From: Actinomadura rupiterrae
GTDB taxonomy: Bacteria; Actinomycetota; Actinomycetes; Streptosporangiales; Streptosporangiaceae
NCBI RefSeq assembly: GCF_024172125.1
Contig: NZ_JAMZEA010000010.1
Coordinates: forward strand, 326,477-390,476
DNA length: 64,000 nucleotides
Reading direction: 5' to 3'
The translations under genes were made by a program, and so were the position numbers. The notes under the pieces are model-generated. The model was given only the letters and a program-made list of their open reading frames with translations, did not search any database and was not told the DNA's origin. Position 1 is the stretch's first letter. Every line of letters starts with the position of its first letter. Positions 25,028 through 33,492 of this stretch are shown one piece after another.

Positions 25028-26464
25028 GTGAGTACCGAGTCGGCGTCGCCCCACGCGTGCGTCCACCCGTGGCGGGCCCTCTCGGTGTGCCTGGTGGCGG
25101 CGTTCATGACGCTGCTGGACGTCAGCATCGTCAACGTGGCGCTGCCGTCGATCCGGACGTCGCTGCACGCCTCCGAGGGCGGGCTGCAGTGGATCCTGTC
25201 GGGGTACGCGCTGACCTTCGGGCTGGTGCTGGTCGCGGCGGGACGGATCGGGGACGCTCGCAGCCGCCGGGCGACGTTCATGTTCGGGCTGGCGCTGTTC
25301 ACGCTGGCCAGCGCGGCGTGCGGGCTCGCGCCGACGCTGCTGTGGCTGGTGGTGGCGCGGCTCGTCCAGGGGATGGCGGGCGGTGTGCTGACCCCGCAGG
25401 TCGCCGGGCTGATCCAGCAGCTGTTCCAGGGCGCGGACCGGGGACGGGCGTTCGGCGCGCTGGGGGCGGTGATCGGCATCGCGACGGCGGTCGGGCCGGT
25501 GCTCGGCGGCATCCTGATCCAGATCGCCGGGGAGGGCTCCGGCTGGCGCTGGATCTTCCTGATCAACATCCCGATCGGCCTCGTCGCGCTGGTGCTCGCG
25601 CGGCGGCTGCTGCCCGATCCGGTGTACGGCAAGAGCCAGGGCCTGGACCCGGTCGGGGTGGTGCTGCTCGGCGCGGCGGTCATCGCGATCATGCTGCCGT
25701 TCCTCCAGGAGCGGACGTGGAAGGGCGACGCCAAGTGGCTGCTGGTCGTGGCCGGGCTGGTGCTGCTGGTGGTGTTCGTGGCGTGGGAGCGGCACACCGG
25801 CGCGCCGATGGTGGACCTGGGCCTGTTCCGGCTGCGCTCCTACTCGCTGGGCTCGGGGATCGCGCTGCTGTACTTCGCCGGGTTCACCTCGATCTTCTTC
25901 ATCTTCACCCTGTACCTGCAGAACGGCCTGCACTACAGCCCGCTGTCGGCGGGCTTGGCGATCACGCCGTTCGCGCTCGGGTCGGGGGTCTCCGCGGCGG
26001 TCGGCGGCCGCCTGGTCGGACGGCTCGGACGTCCGCTGGTCTGCGTCGGCCTGGCGCTGGTGGTGGTCGGGCTGCTGCTGACCTGGCTGGCGGTGGAGGT
26101 GCATCCGGACAAGGGCGTGGCCTGGTGGACGGTCCTGCCGCTGCTGGTCGCGGGTATCGGCAGCGGCCTGGTGATCTCGCCGAACCAGACCATCACGCTG
26201 TCGGAGGTGCCGTTCCAGCAGGGCGGCAGCGCGGCGGGCGTGCTGCAGACCGGCCAGCGGGTCGGGACGGCGGTCGGCATCGCCTGCGTCGGCGCGGTGT
26301 TCTTCGCGTCGGTCGCGAACAGCAAAGGGGATTGGGCGGTCGCGTTCCGGCACGGCCTGCTGGTGGTGTTCGGGTTCGTCCTGGCGGCACTCGTGCTCAG
26401 CCTGTTCGACCTGTTCGGCCAGGGCGCCAAGCCGATCGTCCGCCGCCTGAACCCCGTCGCATGA
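25028..26464 (+). CDS. MFS transporter, DHA2-like (EmrB/QacA) drug exporter
   Basis: A 478-residue, about 14-TM membrane protein. The first segment VAAFMTLLDVSIVNVALPSI carries the DxxIVNVALP signature of DHA2, then WILSGYALTFGLVLVAAGRI, the loop GDARSRRATFMFG and motif C-like AVGPVLGGILIQ. The GTG at 25028 begins STESASPHACVHPWRALSVC and is preceded by a G-rich stretch. The 3' end is followed by a 27-bp direct repeat containing copies of the stop region. Substrate unknown. Confidence 0.9.
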   Translation: MSTESASPHACVHPWRALSVCLVAAFMTLLDVSIVNVALPSIRTSLHASEGGLQWILSGYALTFGLVLVAAGRIGDARSRRATFMFGLALFTLASAACGLAPTLLWLVVARLVQGMAGGVLTPQVAGLIQQLFQGADRGRAFGALGAVIGIATAVGPVLGGILIQIAGEGSGWRWIFLINIPIGLVALVLARRLLPDPVYGKSQGLDPVGVVLLGAAVIAIMLPFLQERTWKGDAKWLLVVAGLVLLVVFVAWERHTGAPMVDLGLFRLRSYSLGSGIALLYFAGFTSIFFIFTLYLQNGLHYSPLSAGLAITPFALGSGVSAAVGGRLVGRLGRPLVCVGLALVVVGLLLTWLAVEVHPDKGVAWWTVLPLLVAGIGSGLVISPNQTITLSEVPFQQGGSAAGVLQTGQRVGTAVGIACVGAVFFASVANSKGDWAVAFRHGLLVVFGFVLAALVLSLFDLFGQGAKPIVRRLNPVA

Positions 26465-26469
26465 GCCCG

Positions 26470-26520
26470 CCATGAGACCCGTCCCATACGACCCCACCAT
26501 GAGACCCGTCCCATACGACC
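26470..26520. repeat. 27-bp direct repeat after the MFS stop
   Basis: CCATGAGACCCGTCCCATAC followed by GACC occurs at 26470-26493 and 26497-26520. The MFS stop region (GCATGAGCCCGCC at 26461) looks like a shorter copy, and GTCGCATGA recurs at 26534-26542. Confidence 0.75.
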
Positions 26521-26602
26521 GTCCCGCGAGCCGCGTCGCATGATCCGGCCGCAGCGGGAGACACCGAGCAACGACACGGACAGACGAGAGGGGGCGGCGC
26601 CC

Positions 26603-28984
26603 GTGCAAGGCGGCGACCAGGAGAAGATCAGGAGCCAGGGGGCGCCCGGTTCCCCGGCGCTCGGCCTCGGACCGGGCGGCGCCGGGCCGCCGTCCCGCGT
26701 GAAGTACCGGCATCCGACGGCCGGGTGGGGCGCGGCCAAGGAGGTCGGTGAGATCCTCGCCGGGTCGCGCGAGGTGGTCGAGCTGCCCCGCGCGCTGCTG
26801 ACGATGAACCACGAGAACGGCGGGTTCGACTGCCCGGGCTGCGCCTGGCCGGACGCGCGCGACGGCCTCAAGCTGGACGTCTGCGAGAACGGCATCAAGC
26901 ACATCGCGTGGGAGATGACCCACAAGCGGGCCGACCGGGCGTTCTTCGCCGCGCACACCGTGTCCGAGCTGGCGACCTGGAGCGACTACGCCCTGGAAGA
27001 GGCCGGGCGGCTGACCGAGCCGATGGTGTACGACGAGGCGTCCGACAAGTACGTGCCGATCTCGTGGGAGAAGGCGTTCCAGCTGGTCGGGCAGACCCTC
27101 CGCGGCCTGGACGATCCGGACCTCGCCGCGTTCTACACCTCCGGGCGGCTCAGCAACGAGGGCTCGTTCCTGTACCAGCTGTGGGTGCGCGAGTTCGGCA
27201 CCAACAACCTCCCGGACTGCTCGAACATGTGCCACGAGGCCAGCGGGAAGGCGCTCACCCCGTCCCTCGGGACGCCGAAGGGCACCGTCGACCTCGACGA
27301 CTGGGACATGGCCGACGCGATCATCCTGCTCGGCAACAACGCCGCGTCCAACGCGCCGCGGATGCTGACCGCGCTCGCCAAGGCCTACCGGCGCGGCGCC
27401 GCCCTCGTCCACGTGAACCCGCTGGTCGAGGGCGCGGCGCGGCGGACGATCGTCCCGCACGACTTCCTCGCGATGGGCCTGAACAAGTCGACCCCGACCG
27501 GGACGATGGACGTCCAGGTGCGGATCGGCGGCGACATGGCGCTGCTGCGCGGTGTCGCCAAGGCCGTCCTGGAGAGGGCCGAGACCGAGCCGCGCGCGAT
27601 CGACCGCGACTTCCTCGACCGGCACACCAGCGGCTTCGACGACTACGCCGCGCTGGTCCGGGGCACCTCGTGGGCCGAGCTGGAGCGGGTCTCGGGCGTC
27701 CGGGAGGCGCGGATCCGCGAGGTGGCCGACGTCTACCTGCGCTCGGACCGGACGATCATCGCCTGGTGCCTCGGCATCACCCAGCACGACCACGCCGTCG
27801 ACACCATCCGCGAGATCGCCAACGTGCTGCTGCTGCGCGGCAACCTCGGCACCGAGGGCGCGGGCGCGTGCCCGGTGCGCGGGCACAGCAACGTCCAGGG
27901 CAACCGCACCTGCGGCATCAACCACAGGGCGCCGGAGTTCCTCTGCGACCGGATGGACGAGATCTACGACTTCACCTCGCCGCGCGAGCCCGGCCTGGAC
28001 GTCGTGCACACCGTCAAGGCGATGCACGAGGGCAAGGTGAAGGTGTTCGTGTCGCTGGCCGGCAACTTCGCGCTGGCCTGCCCCGACACCGCCTACACCT
28101 TCGAGGCGCTGCGCCGCTGCGACCTGACCGTGCACGTCTCGACCAAGCTGAACCGCAGCGACATCGTGCACGGGAGGAAGTCGCTGATCCTGCCCGCGCT
28201 CACCCGCAGCGAGCAGGACCGGCGCGCGGACGGCGAGGTCCAGGGCCTGACCGTCGAGGACTCGATGAGCATGGTGCACCTGTCGCGCGGTATGAAGCGC
28301 CCGGCGTCCCCGCACCTGCGCTCGGAGATCGCGATCCTCGCCGGGATGGCCCGCGCGACCCTGCCCGGCAGCACGACCCCGTACGAGTCCTACGCCGAGG
28401 ACTACGACCGGATCCGGGACGTCATGGCCAGGTGCCTCGAAGGGTTCGAGGACTTCAACCGGCGCGTCCGGCAGCCGATGGGGTTCCGGCTGCGCCAGGC
28501 CGCACGCGAGCGGGTGTTCGAGACCCCGTCGGGCAAGGCCGAGTTCAACACCGCGGACCTCGGCGACGTCACGCCCGGCGAGGGACGGCTCATGCTCAGC
28601 ACCGTCCGCTCCCACGACCAGTGGAACACCACGATCTACTCCGACGAGGACCGGTACCGCGGCGTCCGCAACCTGCGCACGCTGGTGTTCATGAACCCCG
28701 CCGACATGGCCGACCGGGGCCTGAAGGAGTTCGACCTGATCGACCTCACCTCCTTCGCCAAGGACGGCTCGGAGCGCTCGGTCTACGGCTACCGCGCGGT
28801 CGCCTACGACATCCCGCGCGGCTGCGCGACCGGCTACATGCCGGAGCTGAACGTCCTGTGCCCGATCGACGACTACAGCCGGCAGAGCGACCAGCCCTTG
28901 ATGAAGCAGATCACCGTCGAGATCGTCCCCAGCGGCACCCGGACGCCCGCCAAGGAACGCAAACGCGCCTCAGCGGCGACGTGA
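26603..28984 (+). CDS. FdhF/YdeP family molybdopterin oxidoreductase (Cys form)
   Basis: A 793-residue DMSO-reductase-superfamily protein. The N-terminal cluster region reads NGGFDCPGCAWPDARDG and then LDVCENGIKHIAWEMTHKRA, the FdhF/YdeP pattern. The Mo ligand position is Cys210 in DCSNMCHEASGKAL (codon TGC at 27230-27232), where E. coli FdhF has selenocysteine. MGD-binding segments follow (LLGNNAASNAPRML, CPVRGHSNVQGNRTCG) and the C-terminal domain MNPADMADRGLKEFDLIDLT. The GTG at 26603 has GAGAGGGGG eight bases upstream; an ATG at 26540 is an alternative. No Tat signal, so cytoplasmic. E. coli YdeP is linked to acid resistance; the reaction here is not known. Confidence 0.85.
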   Translation: MQGGDQEKIRSQGAPGSPALGLGPGGAGPPSRVKYRHPTAGWGAAKEVGEILAGSREVVELPRALLTMNHENGGFDCPGCAWPDARDGLKLDVCENGIKHIAWEMTHKRADRAFFAAHTVSELATWSDYALEEAGRLTEPMVYDEASDKYVPISWEKAFQLVGQTLRGLDDPDLAAFYTSGRLSNEGSFLYQLWVREFGTNNLPDCSNMCHEASGKALTPSLGTPKGTVDLDDWDMADAIILLGNNAASNAPRMLTALAKAYRRGAALVHVNPLVEGAARRTIVPHDFLAMGLNKSTPTGTMDVQVRIGGDMALLRGVAKAVLERAETEPRAIDRDFLDRHTSGFDDYAALVRGTSWAELERVSGVREARIREVADVYLRSDRTIIAWCLGITQHDHAVDTIREIANVLLLRGNLGTEGAGACPVRGHSNVQGNRTCGINHRAPEFLCDRMDEIYDFTSPREPGLDVVHTVKAMHEGKVKVFVSLAGNFALACPDTAYTFEALRRCDLTVHVSTKLNRSDIVHGRKSLILPALTRSEQDRRADGEVQGLTVEDSMSMVHLSRGMKRPASPHLRSEIAILAGMARATLPGSTTPYESYAEDYDRIRDVMARCLEGFEDFNRRVRQPMGFRLRQAARERVFETPSGKAEFNTADLGDVTPGEGRLMLSTVRSHDQWNTTIYSDEDRYRGVRNLRTLVFMNPADMADRGLKEFDLIDLTSFAKDGSERSVYGYRAVAYDIPRGCATGYMPELNVLCPIDDYSRQSDQPLMKQITVEIVPSGTRTPAKERKRASAAT

Positions 28985-29021
28985 CCCGCGTCGGACGCGC
29001 GTCTGACCCGCGTCGGACGCG
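28982..29021. repeat. Direct repeat duplicating the stop region of the FdhF-like gene
   Basis: TGACCCGCGTCGGACGCG is found at 28982-28999, where its TGA is the stop codon, and again at 29004-29021 (period 22). Confidence 0.8.
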
Positions 29022-29055
29022 ATGTCACAGCGTTCGGGCAACGTTCCCGCGGCTG

Positions 29056-29086
29056 TGCGACGTCTCAGCGGTTGCGAGACGTCGCA
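29056..29086. terminator. Candidate bidirectional terminator between convergent fdhF-like and kmo genes
   Basis: TGCGACGTCTC (29056-29066) and GAGACGTCGCA (29076-29086) are perfect complements around a nine-base loop. There is no T tract, as is common in high-GC actinobacteria. It sits six bases from the kmo stop. Confidence 0.6.
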
Positions 29087-29091
29087 GGACG

Positions 29092-30459
29092 CTAGCGGCG
29101 ACGTCGTGAGCGGGCGCGGAGCAGGCGGACGGCGGCGGCGGTCAGGACCGTGGCCCCGGCGGCCGCCCCGGCGACGGCGAGGTTCTGCTTCCTGATCCGG
29201 GCCGGGATCTCCGCGTAGGGGAGCGTCGAGAACGACACGAGTTCGTAGCGGGAGACGTAGCGTCCGGCGAGGCGCCGTTCCAGGGCGTGCACGGCGGCCT
29301 GCTTGGCGCGGAAGACCGGGGACGCGACCTTGTCGCGCATCTCCACGAAGTTCTCCAGCGCCATCTCGGCGATCGCGTCGGTGTTGGCCTTGCGGCGCTC
29401 CTGGTACAGCGCCAGCGCGGCGGGCCAGTCGCCGCCCGTCTCGTCCAGGCAGCGGTCGATCTCGATGCAGTCCTCGAACGCGCAGTTGGCGCCCTGCCCG
29501 AAGAACGGGACGATCGCGTGCGCGGCGTCGCCGAGCAGCGCCACCGAGGCGCCCTCGCCGGTCCGCACCCACGGCCACGCCCGGACGGTGACCAGCGACC
29601 CGACCGGGTTCTGCGCGAAGTCGTCGGCGAGGTCCGGCATCAGGTCGGCGACGTCGGGGTAGTGCCGCCGGAAGTGCGCGGTGACCGCCTCGGGGGTGGA
29701 CAGCGCGTCGAAGTCGTCCTTGGGCCAGAACAGCGTGCAGGTGAACGACCGGTCCAGGTTCGGCAGCGCGATCATCATGGCGGTGCCGCGCGGCCAGATG
29801 TGCAGCGCGTCGGGGTCGAGCGCGAAGTCGCCGCCGCGCGGCGGGATCGTCAGCTCCTTGTACCCGTGCTCCAGGAAGTCGGTGTCGACGTCGAACGCGC
29901 CGCCCGGCCGGACGCCGCGCCGGACCGCGCTGTAGGCGCCGTCCCCGGCGAAGACGACGTCGGCGGACTCGGTGACCGTGCCGTCCGGACCGTCCAGGGT
30001 GAGCTTGCCGGACGCGGTGTCCACACCGCTGACCTTGTGCTCGAACCGCAGCGTCACGCCGGGCGTCGCCTCGGCGGTGTCCAGCAGCGCGGCGTTCAGC
30101 TCGGCGCGGCTGATCGAGTTGATCGCGCGCGTGCCGTCGGCGCTGTAGGACTGGAAGTTGGTCGCGCCGCCGCGAGGGTGCACCATCCGGCCGTGCATCG
30201 GCAGCGCCCGCGCGAGCGCGGACTCGCGCAGCCCGACCTGCTCCAGCGCGGCCAGCCCGCGCGCGGAGATCGCCAGGTTGATCGACCGGCCGCGCTCGGC
30301 CCCCGCCACGCGCGGGTCCGGACGCCGCTCGTACACCGTCACCGCGATGCCGCGGCGTCCCAGCAGGGTCGCCAGCAGCGCGCCCGCCAGGCCCGCGCCG
30401 ACCACGGCGACGCGCCGCGCCTCCCCCTGCGGGGCCACCCCGGACGTCTCACTCGGCAT
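29092..30459 (-). CDS. kmo: Kynurenine 3-monooxygenase-like FAD-dependent hydroxylase
   Basis: A 455-residue group A flavoprotein converting kynurenine to 3-hydroxykynurenine with NADPH and O2. The Rossmann motif is VAVVGAGLAGALLATLLGRR; the family fingerprint RSINLAISARGLAALEQVGL and the substrate-site region LPMHGRMVHPRGG follow. FAD contact GDAAHAIVPFFGQGANCAFE is intact. A hydrophobic C-terminal tail (LAVAGAAAGATVLTAAAVRL then Arg-rich) resembles a membrane anchor, as in eukaryotic KMO. Its start overlaps the upstream TDO gene by 11 bases, so both are cotranslated. Confidence 0.9.
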   Translation of the reverse strand: MPSETSGVAPQGEARRVAVVGAGLAGALLATLLGRRGIAVTVYERRPDPRVAGAERGRSINLAISARGLAALEQVGLRESALARALPMHGRMVHPRGGATNFQSYSADGTRAINSISRAELNAALLDTAEATPGVTLRFEHKVSGVDTASGKLTLDGPDGTVTESADVVFAGDGAYSAVRRGVRPGGAFDVDTDFLEHGYKELTIPPRGGDFALDPDALHIWPRGTAMMIALPNLDRSFTCTLFWPKDDFDALSTPEAVTAHFRRHYPDVADLMPDLADDFAQNPVGSLVTVRAWPWVRTGEGASVALLGDAAHAIVPFFGQGANCAFEDCIEIDRCLDETGGDWPAALALYQERRKANTDAIAEMALENFVEMRDKVASPVFRAKQAAVHALERRLAGRYVSRYELVSFSTLPYAEIPARIRKQNLAVAGAAAGATVLTAAAVRLLRARSRRRR

Positions 30460-31432
30460 CGTCGCCGCTCCCCTCGCTACCGGCGGACGTTCCGTTGGCG
30501 GCGCTCCGCCCAGTGTCGGCGGACGTTCCGGTATCGGCGCTCCGCCCGGTGTCGGCGGACGCTTCTGTGGCGGCGGGCGTTTCGGTGGCGGCGCTTCGCT
30601 CCGTGGCGGCGGACGGTTCGGTGGTGACGGTCTCGTCGATGCGCGAGCGGACCTCCCACAGGTCCGGGAAGGCCGGGACGAACAGGGTGGAGCGCAGGTA
30701 GTCGGCCCCGGCCGAGCCGCCGGTGCCGAGCTTGGCGCCGATCGTCCGCTCGACCATCTTCACGTGCCGGTACCGCCACTCCTGGACGCCCTCGTCGATG
30801 TCCACGAGCGCCTCGCACACCTCGGCGGCGGGGCCGCCGTCGTCGGCGTACACCTTCAGCAGCGCCTCCTGGACGCCCGGGTCGGACCGCCACGGCGCCG
30901 ACGGGTCGCGCCGCAGCGCCGCGTCCGGGACGGGGTAGCCGTGCGCGGACAGGTAGCGCATCAGCGAGTCCATCAGCGAGCGGCGCGCGACCGCGGCCTT
31001 CAGGCCCTCGTCGTCGCGCAGGTCGGACGCGGGGAAGGTGCGGCGGCCGAGCACCGCCTCGATCTGCCGGAACTGCGCCGACTGGAACCCGCTGGAGGTG
31101 CCGAGCGCGTCGCGGAAGGAGGCGAACTGGCGCGGGGTCATGGTCTCCAGCACGTCCAGCTGCCCGACCACGGTCTTGAGGATCTTGGCGATCCGGCGCG
31201 CGGTGCCGAGCGCACCGGCGCTGTCGCCGTCCTCCAGCCGCCGCTGCAGCAGGTCCGCCTCGTGCAGGATCTGCTTGAACCACAGCTCGTACACCTGGTG
31301 GATGATCACGAACAGCAGCTCGTCGTGCGCGCGGGTGCGCGGCTCCTGGCAGTCCAGCAGCCGGTCCAGCGCCAGGTAGCCGCCGTAGGTGAGGGCTTCA
31401 CCGTCCGGACGGCCGCTCGCCGGTTCGCCCAT
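30449..31432 (-). CDS. kynA: Tryptophan 2,3-dioxygenase with repetitive C-terminal tail
   Basis: Heme enzyme cleaving tryptophan to N-formylkynurenine. TYGGYLALDRLLDCQ opens the fold; LLFVIIHQVYELWFKQILHE holds the active-site His, and RYRHVKMVERTIGAKLGTGG the heme-ligand His and substrate loop. The core ends near SRIDETV; the last 50 residues are a Ser/Thr/Ala repeat (ATETPAATEASADTGRSADT type) not typical of the family. The ATG at 31432 gives 327 residues. It heads an operon with kmo. No kynurenine formamidase or kynureninase is seen next to them. Confidence 0.92.
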   Translation of the reverse strand: MGEPASGRPDGEALTYGGYLALDRLLDCQEPRTRAHDELLFVIIHQVYELWFKQILHEADLLQRRLEDGDSAGALGTARRIAKILKTVVGQLDVLETMTPRQFASFRDALGTSSGFQSAQFRQIEAVLGRRTFPASDLRDDEGLKAAVARRSLMDSLMRYLSAHGYPVPDAALRRDPSAPWRSDPGVQEALLKVYADDGGPAAEVCEALVDIDEGVQEWRYRHVKMVERTIGAKLGTGGSAGADYLRSTLFVPAFPDLWEVRSRIDETVTTEPSAATERSAATETPAATEASADTGRSADTGTSADTGRSAANGTSAGSEGSGDDAE

Positions 31433-31727
31433 CGCCTGTCCTCCTTCGTCCCCGTCCGCCCGGCACGCCGATGTGCCGGACGGCCACACGCAGAACAGCG
31501 TCAAACGGGTGGATACATCGCAGACTCTATGAAGGCGGGCGGACGGCATGTCAGGGGAGGAGCTCAACCCTTTTCTCCTCCAGCTATACCCATCCCGTTA
31601 TGGCCCGAACCGGTACCCGCCACTCCCGTCCCGCCCGCACCGGGAAAGCGATCGGCGCGATCGGTGAAGCATGGGTGTCCGATCAACCGAAACCCTCCGC
31701 GGAGACGCCCATGATGGATCTGATCGC

Positions 31728-32384
31728 GTGACCGCCGACCTGGCGTCCGGCCGTGCGCGACATGCCGGCGGGCCCGCCGCCCACCCGGCCGGCGGGCCGG
31801 GCGGCGGCGCCCGGGACGGCGAGCCGGCCGGCGGGATGGACGACGCGCGGCTGGCGGCGGCGATCCGCCGCGATCCCGACCTGTTCACCCTCGTGTACGA
31901 CCGGTACTTCCGCGACGTGTACCGCTACGCGGCCGGACGGCTCGACACGCAGGCGGGCGAGGACATCGCCGCCGAGACGTTCTGCACGGCGTTCGCCACC
32001 CGCGACCGCTTCGACCCCGAACGCGGCGGCCTGCGCCCTTGGCTGTTCGGCATCGCCACCAACCTCATCGCCCGGCACCGCCGCCAAGAGGCCCGGCACT
32101 ACAGGGCCCTGTCGCGCAGCGGCGCGCAACCGGCGGAGGGCAGCCACGAGAACGGCGTGCTGACCGCCGTGGCCGCCCGCCGGATGCGGCCCGAGCTGGC
32201 CAGCGCGCTCGCCTCCCTCAACCAGGGCGAGCGGGACGTCCTGCTGCTGCTGGCGCTGGCCCAGCTCGGCCACGACGAGATCGCCGAGGCGCTCGGCATC
32301 TCCTACGGCACCGTCGGCTCCCGCCTGAGCCGCGCCCGCCGCAAGCTCGGCAAGGCCCTCGACAAGGAGAAGTTCCATGGATGA
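31728..32384 (+). CDS. ECF-type RNA polymerase sigma factor
   Basis: A sigma-70 family protein of about 218 residues. Region 2 is DPDLFTLVYDRYFRDVYRYA then LRPWLFGIATNLIARHRRQE; region 4 is LASLNQGERDVLLLLALAQL followed by DEIAEALGISYGTVGSRLSR. The start is uncertain: the GTG at 31728, ATG 31671 or ATG 31836 (directly before region 2) are all in frame. It overlaps the following CU044_5270 gene by eight bases, which is the usual ECF/partner pair, where the partner likely modulates sigma activity. Confidence 0.85.
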   Translation: MTADLASGRARHAGGPAAHPAGGPGGGARDGEPAGGMDDARLAAAIRRDPDLFTLVYDRYFRDVYRYAAGRLDTQAGEDIAAETFCTAFATRDRFDPERGGLRPWLFGIATNLIARHRRQEARHYRALSRSGAQPAEGSHENGVLTAVAARRMRPELASALASLNQGERDVLLLLALAQLGHDEIAEALGISYGTVGSRLSRARRKLGKALDKEKFHG

Positions 32385-33351
32385 CGACCTGCTGGCCATA
32401 GCCGACACCCTGGCCAAGGACGACCCCTCGTCCGACGTGGTGGACCGCCGCCGCCACCAGCTCCAGAACGCCATGCGGGGCGGCGGTACCACCGCGTCCC
32501 ACGGCCGCCGCCGCATACTGTGGGCGCTCGGCGGCACCGGCCTGACCGGCGTCGCCGCCGCAGGGGTGGCCGTCGCGCTGCTGGCCGGCTCGTCCGGCAC
32601 GGCGACCACGCACGGGACCGGGCCGCGCGCGGGCGCGAGCCCCGCCGCGACCGCGATGAGCACCCGCCAGGTGTTCCTGGTCGCGGCCGAGAGCGCCGCG
32701 CGCGAGCCGGAGCGCATCGGCAAGTACTGGCACCTGGCCATGCTGGAGAAGGACGCGCAGGGCAAGATCGTTCCGGACCAGTCCTACGACCGCTGGTTCC
32801 TGCACGACGGACGGCACTACTCCAGCGGCGCCAAGACCGACTACAAGCCGTGGCTCGACCGCTTCGGCGAGCGCGGGTTCCGCATCGGCGGGCCGGTGCT
32901 CAGCTTCGAGGAGGTCCGCGCGCTGCCGTCCGATCCGGACGCGCTGGTCAAGCGGCTGACGACCCTCGTCAAGGACGCGCACATCCGCACCAGCGCGGGC
33001 GAGCTGAACGCCAAGGACCGGCGGATCCAGGTCCTGGACGACCTGTTCGTCCTGTCCACGCAGGCGCCGGTCACCGCGAAGGTCCGCGCCGCGGCGTTCC
33101 GCGCGCTGGCGGCCGCGTCCGAGGTGAAGAGCCTCGGCCCGGTGCGCGGCGGGCAGGGCCTGCGGCTTCCGATGCCGGGGCCGGACGGCGGCACGCAGGA
33201 CGTGGTGCTCGACCCGACGACCGGCCGGATGATCAACTCGTCCGAGTACGTCGACTACCAGGGCGGCTTCATGACGATGGAGAAGGGCCACTACATGACC
33301 ATCGTCGCCGAGTGGACCGACACCCTGCCGAAGAACTCCCGCCGCGGCTGA
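32377..33351 (+). CDS. CU044_5270 family membrane protein (sigma-factor partner)
   Basis: A 324-residue protein: a short cytoplasmic N-terminus (MDDDLLAIADTLAKDDPSSD), one membrane helix around residues 47-70 (ILWALGGTGLTGVAAAGVAV) and a large extracellular region beginning at STRQVFLVAAESAAREPERI. This architecture and the coupling to an ECF sigma gene define the CU044_5270 family. By position it may act as an anti-sigma-like sensor, but it lacks a recognisable zinc-binding anti-sigma domain. The last codons and stop are duplicated in a 16-bp repeat, followed by a strong terminator hairpin. Confidence 0.85.
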   Translation: MDDDLLAIADTLAKDDPSSDVVDRRRHQLQNAMRGGGTTASHGRRRILWALGGTGLTGVAAAGVAVALLAGSSGTATTHGTGPRAGASPAATAMSTRQVFLVAAESAAREPERIGKYWHLAMLEKDAQGKIVPDQSYDRWFLHDGRHYSSGAKTDYKPWLDRFGERGFRIGGPVLSFEEVRALPSDPDALVKRLTTLVKDAHIRTSAGELNAKDRRIQVLDDLFVLSTQAPVTAKVRAAAFRALAAASEVKSLGPVRGGQGLRLPMPGPDGGTQDVVLDPTTGRMINSSEYVDYQGGFMTMEKGHYMTIVAEWTDTLPKNSRRG

Positions 33352-33378
33352 CCGCAGCCATGCGCGGCTGACCGCAGC
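33343..33378. repeat. 16-bp direct repeat containing the stop codon of the CU044_5270 gene
   Basis: CGCGGCTGACCGCAGC at 33343-33358 recurs exactly at 33363-33378; TGA in the first copy is the stop codon. Confidence 0.85.
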
Positions 33379-33379
33379 G

Positions 33380-33435
33380 GACGCCCCGGCCCCCGGCCTC
33401 GCCTCCGGGCCCCGGCCGCCCGGGGCCGGGGCGTC
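33380..33435 (+). terminator. Strong hairpin terminator after the ECF/CU044_5270 operon
   Basis: GACGCCCCGGCCCC (33380-33393) and GGGGCCGGGGCGTC (33422-33435) form a perfect 14-bp GC stem; further pairing is possible in the 28-base loop. The next gene, purC, begins 57 bases later. Confidence 0.7.
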
Positions 33436-33492
33436 CCGTTACACTCCTGGTCGGACGACCTGGGGAAACGAGAGCTGAGGGCAACGATCCGC

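Noticed and set aside
27230..27232. Possible selenocysteine codon in the FdhF-like gene
   Set aside because: The codon at the Sec-equivalent position is TGC, and the frame contains no internal TGA.
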